Shown here in pieces: positions 1-4,388 of a stretch of 6,198 nucleotides of DNA. Made by a program: the position numbers and the translations under genes. Position 1 is the first letter of the stretch. Every line of letters starts with the position of its first letter. The notes beneath the pieces are model-generated. The model made no database searches and was not told where the DNA came from. It was given only the letters and a program-made list of their open reading frames with translations. This DNA comes from Clostridiales bacterium (GTDB lineage: Bacteria > Bacillota > Clostridia > Lachnospirales > WQUN01), in the NCBI GenBank assembly GCA_031254075.1, contig JAIRVD010000221.1, positions 1 through 6,198 of the forward strand, read 5' to 3'.

Positions 1-1
1 G

Positions 2-1009
2 GAACTGACGGCCGTTTGTGACATCAACACTGCCGCGCTTGAGTGGGCGCGCGAAAAATTCCCGGGCATAAAAACATTTGAAACATCCGACACGCTTTTG
101 GAAAGCGGCGCGGCTGACGCGATAATTATCGCCACACCGCATTACGACCATCCGACGATTTCGATTGCGGCTTTGGAAAAAAACATTCATGTAATGGTGG
201 AAAAACCCGCCGGCGTTTACACGAAAGCGGTAATTGAAATGAACGCCGTTGCCGCGAAATCTTCGGCGGTTTTTGCGATTATGTATAATCAGCGCACCAA
301 TCCGATTTATCGAAAAATGCGCGAAATGGTGCAAAACGGCGAAATCGGCGCAATAAAACGAACGTCGTGGCTGATTACCGACTGGTACCGTTCTCAGGCT
401 TATTACAACGGCGGCGGCTGGCGCGCTACATGGAAAGGCGAAGGCGGCGGCGTTCTTATAAATCAGTGTCCGCACAATCTCGACCTGTGGCAGTGGATTT
501 GCGGAATGCCGAAAAAAGTCACCGCATTCGCGCACAACGGCAAGTGGCACGACATTGAAGTAGAAGACGACATCACCGCCTACGTTGAATACGAAAACGG
601 CGCAACCGGTATCTTCGTCACCTGCACCGCAGACTGCCCCGGCAACAATCGCTTTGAAATTCTCGGCGACCTCGGAAAACTAATTTGCGAAAACGACACT
701 TTAGTCTTCCACAAACTCGCCGTTTCCGAACGCGAATTTAATCGCACAAACACAGAAATGTTCGCCGCACCCGCCGTCGAAAAAATCATTATCCCCTGTC
801 CCGGCGATTATTCCCAACACCCCGGCGTTCTCGCCGCCTTCGTCGCAAAAATCAACGGCACCGGTGAACTTTTTGCAAACGGCGAAGAAGGCATCAACGG
901 TCTCACAATTTCCAACGCAATCTATCTTTCATCATGGCTGCAAAAAACAATCGAGCTTCCGCTCAATGAGGATTTGTTTCTCGATGAACTAAAAAAACGG
1001 TGGAAATAA
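2..1009 (+). CDS. Gfo/Idh/MocA family oxidoreductase, 5'-truncated by the window edge
   Basis: This is a probable NAD(P)-dependent dehydrogenase acting on a sugar, inositol or sugar-derived substrate in the cytoplasm. The frame is open from base 2, giving 335 visible residues. The missing N terminus (about 30 residues) should hold the Rossmann GxGxxG motif. What remains starts in the second Rossmann strand (AVCDIN) and continues through ADAIIIATPHYDHP, where the TP.H pattern is typical. The family signature VMVEKPAG follows, then the C-terminal alpha/beta domain with GGGVLINQCPHNLDLWQW, whose Asp and His region is the usual catalytic site of the family. A TTG at 98 is an internal Leu codon, not the start. 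The stop is TAA at 1007-1009, followed by a terminator, so this is the last gene of its unit. The family is clear but the substrate cannot be told. Leu codon choice shifts along the gene (see findings). Confidence 0.93.
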   Translation, partial: ELTAVCDINTAALEWAREKFPGIKTFETSDTLLESGAADAIIIATPHYDHPTISIAALEKNIHVMVEKPAGVYTKAVIEMNAVAAKSSAVFAIMYNQRTNPIYRKMREMVQNGEIGAIKRTSWLITDWYRSQAYYNGGGWRATWKGEGGGVLINQCPHNLDLWQWICGMPKKVTAFAHNGKWHDIEVEDDITAYVEYENGATGIFVTCTADCPGNNRFEILGDLGKLICENDTLVFHKLAVSEREFNRTNTEMFAAPAVEKIIIPCPGDYSQHPGVLAAFVAKINGTGELFANGEEGINGLTISNAIYLSSWLQKTIELPLNEDLFLDELKKRWK

Positions 1010-1016
1010 TCAAAGC

Positions 1017-1054
1017 AAAGGGACTGTAACGAAATAACGCTACAGCCCCTTTTT
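1017..1054. terminator. Bidirectional intrinsic terminator between convergent genes
   Basis: A 12-base arm at 1017-1028 pairs with 1041-1052 with a single A-C mismatch. The A-rich left flank and the T run at 1050-1054 make it usable from both strands. It lies 7 bases after the oxidoreductase stop on the plus strand and just past the stop of the convergent minus-strand gene at 1068, so it probably ends both transcripts. Confidence 0.85.
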
Positions 1055-1067
1055 CATTACATAATCA

Positions 1068-1640
1068 CTACGAATACAAACTCTTCAAGCGATTGAATTC
1101 TTTCAGAACAGGGTCGGGTTTGGAAGATGCGCGTGGGCGTTTGAGGATGAGCTTGCAAACGCGAACGGCAAGCGAACCGCTCCATGCGAGCAATACGCCG
1201 AGCAGCACATAAAACATTGGGGGGGTGTATTGGTAGCCGGTGTTATTTTGAATGTAGTGGGCTGCATCGTTCATGGCGACTACAACGCTCTCGGGTATAA
1301 TGCTTGCGTGCACCGTGTTTGCGGGTATGCCCAATTCGAACGCCGTGTTTGCGGGTATGCCCAATTCGAACGCCGCATTGTAATACGTCGTGCTCATATC
1401 AAACAGATGGTCGCTTACATGCTGTCCTTCCCAATATGAAGAATGGGGTCTGACAAAAATCGCCTCATGCAGAATAGGGAGCATAATCCACGCGGCGGCA
1501 CACACCGCAACAAGCCTGATTAAATGCTTTCTTTCCCTAACGTTCTGCTTGGCTTTTTCCATAAGTAAATTATCGGCTTCCGCCATTGCGTCTTTTGTAG
1601 CGGGAATCATCGTCCCGTCGTTCGTTTGAATTTCTGCCAT
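1068..1640 (-). CDS. Hypothetical two-transmembrane-helix protein with an internal 10-residue tandem duplication
   Basis: I do not recognise a named family. From the ATG at 1640 the protein is 190 residues. It has a charged cytoplasmic N-terminal part ending in EKAKQNVRERKHL, a first membrane helix at about 40-59 and an extracytoplasmic stretch of about 80 residues. A second helix lies at about 142-165, followed by a basic tail (KLILKRPR). Two identical copies of AFELGIPANT lie side by side at residues 90-109 in the middle loop. I chose this start because a perfect AGGAGG lies 8 bases upstream. The same frame stays open to about 1869, however, and the upstream part also reads like protein, so the true product may be about 50 residues longer at its N terminus. 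It is transcribed divergently from spoIIIAF and has no visible functional link to it. Membrane location is inferred from hydrophobicity only. Confidence 0.75.
   Translation of the reverse strand: MAEIQTNDGTMIPATKDAMAEADNLLMEKAKQNVRERKHLIRLVAVCAAAWIMLPILHEAIFVRPHSSYWEGQHVSDHLFDMSTTYYNAAFELGIPANTAFELGIPANTVHASIIPESVVVAMNDAAHYIQNNTGYQYTPPMFYVLLGVLLAWSGSLAVRVCKLILKRPRASSKPDPVLKEFNRLKSLYS
1314..1373. repeat. Two perfect 30-bp tandem repeats inside the minus-strand membrane-protein gene
   Basis: Bases 1314-1343 and 1344-1373 are identical, with two further matching bases after the second copy. The unit is a multiple of three, so it duplicates ten residues (AFELGIPANT) without breaking the frame. 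Perfect identity, third positions included, points to a recent duplication or slippage event, or to an assembly error. Confidence 0.97.
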
Positions 1641-1793
1641 AGATAAATCCTCCTGAGTTGCGGGAGAGGAGTTCATTTTCAACACGCGTCCTTCTTCCAG
1701 CCAAACGGCGCGTCCTTTCAGCACCAATTGCTTCGCGCGGCGCGGATATACATTGCCTACCCTGTTATTAAGTTGGTCATAAAGGGTAATTAT
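1641..1793 (-). other. Protein-like in-frame extension upstream of the minus-strand gene, with no standard start codon
   Basis: The frame of the downstream gene is open here and encodes a plausible small domain: ITLYDQLNNRVGNVYP, then RRAKQLVLKGRAVWLEEGR. A tract of the form RAKxLVxKGRAxWL followed by a basic end looks like real protein rather than read-through. The only standard start inside it besides the ATG at 1676 is TTG at 1727, which would cut the domain in half. A GGGAGG at 1801-1806 lies 7 bases before an ATA codon at 1793-1791 and 10 before an ATT. Translation may therefore begin at a rare AUU/AUA start, or an original ATG may have been lost or misread. With that start the whole protein would be 241 residues. 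Confidence 0.45.
1649..1654 (-). promoter_or_regulatory. Shine-Dalgarno site AGGAGG deciding the start at 1640
   Basis: The minus strand reads AGGAGG here, 8 bases before the ATG at 1640-1638. It supports that start over the TTG at 1727 and the ATG at 1676. If the longer product is also made, this site is an internal ribosome entry within the coding sequence, giving a long and a short form. Confidence 0.75.
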
Positions 1794-1800
1794 TTCGCTC

Positions 1801-1806
1801 CCTCCC
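1801..1806 (-). promoter_or_regulatory. Shine-Dalgarno-like GGGAGG before a non-standard start
   Basis: The minus strand reads GGGAGG followed 7 bases later by ATA and 10 bases later by ATT, both in frame with the downstream gene. No ATG, GTG or TTG in that frame lies at a suitable distance. Good spacing plus protein-like sequence downstream suggests a working site. Confidence 0.4.
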
Positions 1807-1862
1807 GATATTTTTGTACGGCTTTCAGCTGTTTTACGGGTGCCTGCCCGAAGCCGTTCTTA

Positions 1863-1926
1863 CATATTATATACGGTGTAAATTATAACAAGTATTGTCA
1901 TATACCGCAAAGCCTGTACATAAATT
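1863..1926 (+). promoter_or_regulatory. AT-rich divergent promoter region with a possible sigma-E promoter for spoIIIAF
   Basis: On the plus strand, TCATATA (1898-1904) and CATAAAT (1919-1925), 14 bases apart, resemble the sigma-E pattern ATATT then CATACA. This is the sigma factor that transcribes spoIIIA in Bacillus. The inferred start would fall close to the Shine-Dalgarno site at 1932-1938, leaving a very short leader, which weakens the call. A second candidate is CATATT at 1863-1868 with TATAAC at 1884-1889. On the minus strand, TATAAT hexamers at 1882-1887 and 1866-1871 could serve the divergent gene but lack good -35 boxes. The stretch from 1807 to 1947 holds no other feature I can support. 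Confidence 0.35.
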
Positions 1927-1947
1927 TAATCAAAGGAGCGCGACCAT

Positions 1948-2547
1948 ATGCCGGAATTTTTTGAGTACCTGCGGAATATACCATATTATCTGGTGTTTGC
2001 AACGGTTGCGGGGATGTTTGCGCCGGCGGGGAATTATCGTAAGTTCGTGTCGTTGACATTGGGATTTATTTTGCTGTTGTTGATGATTCAGCCGTTGGCG
2101 GGATTTTTCAGAGAAAACGACATTCCCATAACGAATTGGTTTGTGGGGAATTTTTCGGGAATTCAATCGCAAACGGATGACCCCGCGATATATTCCGACT
2201 GGTGGGATGAATATTTTCTGAGTTCATTTGAAGCGCAATTGAATTCGCAAATCACGCGACTTTTGAGCGGAAACGGATTTGCGGTTCATTCGTCGGAATT
2301 TTCTTTTTCGAATGAATATGAATTAACGGCTGTTCGCGTCAGCGTGAGTCGAGAGGAAAATTCCGCGCGAAGCGCCGCGAGGGTTCCGCTTATCCGAATC
2401 GAACCGCCGCAAATTTCTCCGATACGCATCGGCAATTCGCAAAACGCGGACACAATCGACGAATGCCCGGACATAATTTCCGTAAAAAATATAATTTCGG
2501 AATTCTATAATTTGCCCAAGTCACATATACATGTAAATGTAATTTGA
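1948..2547 (+). CDS. spoIIIAF: Stage III sporulation protein AF (SpoIIIAF)
   Basis: SpoIIIAF is a mother-cell membrane component of the SpoIIIA-SpoIIQ channel, which spans the space between mother cell and forespore and supports forespore gene expression after engulfment. The 199 residues are close to the usual family length. Two hydrophobic helices lie at about 11-27 and 33-50 (SLTLGFILLLLMIQPL), followed by a soluble domain facing the intermembrane space. Identification rests on this topology and length and on its place directly before SpoIIIAG and SpoIIIAH. The ATG at 1948 has AAAGGAG at 1932-1938, 9 bases away. The gap to spoIIIAG is 27 bases, consistent with one transcript. SpoIIIAE, its normal upstream neighbour, is missing: a divergent unrelated gene lies there instead. 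By hand count, 13 of 16 Leu codons end in G, unlike spoIIIAH. Confidence 0.88.
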   Translation: MPEFFEYLRNIPYYLVFATVAGMFAPAGNYRKFVSLTLGFILLLLMIQPLAGFFRENDIPITNWFVGNFSGIQSQTDDPAIYSDWWDEYFLSSFEAQLNSQITRLLSGNGFAVHSSEFSFSNEYELTAVRVSVSREENSARSAARVPLIRIEPPQISPIRIGNSQNADTIDECPDIISVKNIISEFYNLPKSHIHVNVI

Positions 2548-2574
2548 ATAAGCACAAAAGAAAGGGTGAGCAGC

Positions 2575-3162
2575 ATGAATTTTCGCAAGCTTCCGATTAA
2601 GAATACGAAATTGATTATGATTTTTGCGGCATTTATAGCGGTGGGCGCGATGTTTTTGGTTTTGGAACGGGTATTCGCGCCGGAGGAAAATCGCGAGACA
2701 GTCGAGTCCCCTACCCCGCCGCAAGAAAATTTCGCGCCGGCGACGCAGGAAAATTTCCGTAATGAAGAAATTTTGGAAAACCGTCTTGCGGAATTTTTCA
2801 CAATGGTGGAAGGCGCGGGAAAAGTGCGCGTGATGGTCAGCCCACTCAGCGGACGTGAAACGGTTTTCGCAACGAACGTAAACGAAACGCATTCGCAGAC
2901 GACCGAGCAGGATTCGCAGGGCGGCAGCCGCGAGACGCGCAATTATTCAAACAACGAACAAATCGTCATTTTTACCGACCGACAAGGCACATCAACACCG
3001 CTTGTTCTACGAGAGACAGAACCTCGCATCGAGGGCATTGTAATAATCGCCGAAGGGGGTGACAACCCGTTTGTGAGGGACGCGCTGACTCGCGCCGCAC
3101 GCGCGGTGCTTGGGTTGGAAGCGCATATGATTCAGGTTCTAAAAATGGAAATAAACCAATAA
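2575..3162 (+). CDS. spoIIIAG: Stage III sporulation protein AG (SpoIIIAG)
   Basis: SpoIIIAG is a ring-forming protein of the SpoIIIA-SpoIIQ complex. In Bacillus it forms a large oligomeric ring in the intermembrane space through a ring-building motif like those of secretion systems. The protein has 195 residues, with a short cytoplasmic N terminus, a single membrane helix at about 12-33, and a Pro/Glu/Gln-rich linker (about 35-65). The conserved core begins at LAEFFTMVEGAGKVRVMVSP (71-90), is interrupted by a polar insert (about 100-126), and resumes at EGIVIIAEGGDNPFVRDAL (153-171) and GLEAHMIQVLKME. EGAGKVRVMV and VIIAEGGDNP are the hallmarks I recognise. I chose the ATG at 2575, with GGGTGA at 2564-2569, over the GTG at 2566, which lies inside that site. 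The gap to spoIIIAH is 16 bases. Confidence 0.95.
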   Translation: MNFRKLPIKNTKLIMIFAAFIAVGAMFLVLERVFAPEENRETVESPTPPQENFAPATQENFRNEEILENRLAEFFTMVEGAGKVRVMVSPLSGRETVFATNVNETHSQTTEQDSQGGSRETRNYSNNEQIVIFTDRQGTSTPLVLRETEPRIEGIVIIAEGGDNPFVRDALTRAARAVLGLEAHMIQVLKMEINQ

Positions 3163-3178
3163 ATAGGAGGGAAACATC

Positions 3179-3898
3179 ATGTTTGTTCTAAAAAGAAATC
3201 AGGTAATAATCAGCGCGCTCGTAGTTATGATTGCCATTGCGGGCTATTTAAGCTGGAACGATTCGCGTTCGACGGAAACAACTACGGGCTACATTCTTAA
3301 TGACCAAGGCGAAATCGCCGCGCTGATTCCCGAAAGCGGCTCGCTCGAAGCTTGGTTCCCGGAAGACTATAACGGACTTATCGGAACCGCGTGGACTACA
3401 TCCCACGACCCATCCATAGCCGTCTCGGGCGACGACATCGCTTTCCACACGCTCGCGGGATTCGACCTAAACCAAATAATCGCGCTGCCGACCAACGAAG
3501 ATAATCTTTCCGAAGCAGGCGAAGCAATCTTCGTTAACTCCAGCCGCGATTCGTTCTTCGTTCAAAACCGTCTTAACCGCGAACAGGCGTACAGCAACGA
3601 ACGCTCCGTTCTCAACGACCTCATCAATAACGCAAACGTCTCCGACGAACAACGCGCCGAAGCCGCCGACGCCATGCTTGAAATCCAACGCCGCATCGAA
3701 CGCGAAACCTCCGCCGAAGCTCTAATCGAAGCACGCGGCTTCGCCGAAGCCTACGTTCGCATCTCCGATAACTCCGTAGACGTAATCGTATCCAAAGAAG
3801 CCCTCACCGACGCCGAACTCGCTCAAATCGTAGACATCATCCAACGCAAAACCGGAATGAACGAGACACAGATTAATGTCAGCCCCATGAGGAGATAG
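3179..3898 (+). CDS. spoIIIAH: Stage III sporulation protein AH (SpoIIIAH)
   Basis: SpoIIIAH is a mother-cell protein whose extracytoplasmic C-terminal domain binds forespore SpoIIQ, linking both membranes and holding the engulfment channel. It has 239 residues, somewhat longer than the Bacillus protein. MFVLKRNQVIISALVVMIAI gives a short basic N terminus and one membrane helix (about 8-25). After a variable linker comes the typical FVQNRLNREQAYSNE helix (127-141), a charged probable coiled coil (to about 180), and the ring-building-like C-terminal fold ending TGMNETQINVSPMRR. A perfect AGGAGG at 3165-3170 lies 8 bases before the ATG. It is the last gene of the unit and is followed 79 bases later by a terminator. 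Leu codons are nearly all CTC, CTT or CTA, with TTG absent, in contrast to spoIIIAF. Confidence 0.95.
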   Translation: MFVLKRNQVIISALVVMIAIAGYLSWNDSRSTETTTGYILNDQGEIAALIPESGSLEAWFPEDYNGLIGTAWTTSHDPSIAVSGDDIAFHTLAGFDLNQIIALPTNEDNLSEAGEAIFVNSSRDSFFVQNRLNREQAYSNERSVLNDLINNANVSDEQRAEAADAMLEIQRRIERETSAEALIEARGFAEAYVRISDNSVDVIVSKEALTDAELAQIVDIIQRKTGMNETQINVSPMRR

Positions 3899-3913
3899 CC
3901 GAACAGTAAGACC

Positions 3914-3959
3914 TTGAGGACTCCACCCTCAAACTCCCGCAGGCCTTTGAAAAGGTTTG
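3914..3959 (+). repeat. Two small hairpins in the spoIIIAH 3' intergenic region, possible relic of a dispersed repeat
   Basis: TTGAGG at 3914-3919 pairs perfectly with CCTCAA at 3927-3932 across a 7-base loop. CAGGCCTT at 3940-3947 pairs with AAGGTTTG at 3952-3959, using two G-U pairs and a TGAA loop. The block resembles decayed intergenic palindromic elements found in many Clostridia, but no second copy exists in this window, so that reading is inference. Confidence 0.4.
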
Positions 3960-3977
3960 ACCCAAATTTAAAATTTT

Positions 3978-4024
3978 AGGCTGTATCGAAATCGGAAAAG
4001 CTGATTTCGATGCAGCCTTTTTTT
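3978..4024 (+). terminator. Strong intrinsic terminator after spoIIIAH
   Basis: Arms 3978-3993 and 4003-4018 form a 16-bp stem broken only by one G-U wobble, with a 9-base loop and a run of seven T (4018-4024). It ends the spoIIIAF-AH transcript and insulates the downstream aromatic operon. Confidence 0.93.
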
Positions 4025-4070
4025 GCTGTTTTTAGGGAATTTACCCAAAAGCAAAATTATAAAAAGCTGA

Positions 4071-4100
4071 TTGACAAATTAATCCCTTTTCGTTTACAAT
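4071..4100 (+). promoter_or_regulatory. Housekeeping (sigma-A-type) promoter of the aroF operon
   Basis: A perfect -35 box TTGACA at 4071-4076 and a near-consensus -10 box TACAAT at 4095-4100 are separated by 18 bases, with an A-rich stretch just upstream (about 4049-4066). Transcription would start at about 4106-4108, some 30 bases before the leader peptide start. The position directly after the spoIIIA terminator and before the leader fits an independent operon promoter. Confidence 0.8.
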
Positions 4101-4138
4101 CTATCATTATTAAGTTTTTATCTCATAGGAGTTTCGTC

Positions 4139-4285
4139 ATGGACAGTCGTAAGTGCGAAATTAATTTAATGATTGATAATAGCAGCCTTGTAAACAAAGC
4201 AAATTTTGCTTTGTATTTTGTGCTGTTTTATTTTTATTTTTACTTTGCGCGCCCGATTGTCCGAAAGAGCGTTTTAGCATTGTAA
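4139..4285 (+). CDS. Phe/Tyr-rich leader peptide of the aroF-tyrA operon (48 aa)
   Basis: This short ORF begins at ATG 4139, with AGGAG at 4127-4131 seven bases upstream. It starts MDSRKCEINLMI. Residues 23-36 read FALYFVLFYFYFYF, with six Phe and four Tyr codons in fourteen. It ends ARPIVRKSVLAL with TAA at 4283-4285, 18 bases before the attenuator terminator. A run of codons for the end products of the operon, placed between promoter and terminator, is the classic sign of a regulatory leader whose translation senses charged tRNA, as in the E. coli pheA leader. The peptide itself probably has no function. A short hydrophobic membrane peptide is the alternative, but that would not explain the complementary RNA segments. 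The longer ORF in the same frame from 4010 starts inside the previous terminator and is not credible. Confidence 0.82.
   Translation: MDSRKCEINLMIDNSSLVNKANFALYFVLFYFYFYFARPIVRKSVLAL
4195..4213 (+). other. Palindromic hairpin just before the Phe/Tyr codon run
   Basis: Bases 4195-4202 pair perfectly with 4206-4213, giving an 8-bp stem with a 3-base loop, followed directly by a T-rich stretch. It could pause RNA polymerase so that the translating ribosome keeps pace, a role played by the first hairpin in known attenuators. That role is inference. Confidence 0.45.
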
Positions 4286-4303
4286 TGTAATGTTGAAGCT
4301 ATG

Positions 4304-4346
4304 CGCCCGGACAATCGCAGTTGATTGCCCGGGCGTTTTTGTTTTT
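4304..4346 (+). terminator. Attenuator terminator before aroF
   Basis: Arms 4304-4316 and 4323-4335 form a GC-rich 13-bp stem with one A-C mismatch and a 6-base loop, followed by TTTTTGTTTTT at 4336-4346. It lies between a good promoter and the first enzyme gene, 42 bases before the aroF ATG, so it must be conditional for the operon to be expressed. Confidence 0.93.
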
Positions 4347-4388
4347 CAACAAGGTTTAGCCCATATTATTTTAAGGAGGCATTTTATC

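Larger units (their letters stand above)
4141..4346 (+). promoter_or_regulatory. Putative ribosome-mediated transcription attenuator (Phe/Tyr) upstream of aroF
   Basis: Four segments can form competing pairs. Segment 1 (4141-4149, GGACAGTCG) overlaps the leader start. Segment 2 (4254-4263, CGATTGTCCG) lies just after the Phe/Tyr codons. Segment 3 (4308-4317, CGGACAATCG) is in the terminator 5' arm, and segment 4 is the terminator 3' arm (4323-4335). Segments 2 and 3 match perfectly over 10 bases; 1 and 2 match over 9 with one G-U. Inferred mechanism: when charged tRNA-Phe or tRNA-Tyr is scarce, the ribosome stalls in the Phe/Tyr run, 2 pairs with 3, the terminator cannot form, and aroF-tyrA is transcribed. 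When tRNA is plentiful the ribosome moves on, 2 is masked or paired with 1, and 3-4 terminates. No T-box consensus is seen. Confidence 0.75.

Noticed and set aside
1728..1964. Plus-strand 78-residue ORF in the divergent intergenic region
   Set aside because: It starts at a TTG without a ribosome site, overlaps the spoIIIAF start, and is antisense to the more convincing minus-strand frame. It shows no SpoIIIAE similarity.
2566..2574. GTG start of spoIIIAG
   Set aside because: The GTG lies inside the GGGTGA ribosome site that serves the ATG at 2575.
2505..2942. Minus-strand ORFs of 145 and 123 residues opposite spoIIIAG
   Set aside because: Composition follows the opposite strand of a confidently identified gene; no recognisable domains.
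4010..4285. A 91-residue ORF covering the leader peptide frame
   Set aside because: Its start lies in the 3' arm of the spoIIIAH terminator and upstream of the aroF promoter. The real start is the ATG at 4139 with AGGAG in front.
4290..4388. N-terminal extension of aroF from the ATG at 4290
   Set aside because: It would read through the attenuator terminator and T run, has no Shine-Dalgarno site, and adds sequence not expected in this family. The start at 4389 has a perfect site and matches Thermotoga-type DAHP synthase.
4101..4388. T-box riboswitch as the aroF regulator
   Set aside because: No T-box consensus (GGTGGNACCGCG-like), no stem I features and too short a leader; the translated Phe/Tyr-rich ORF explains the terminator better.
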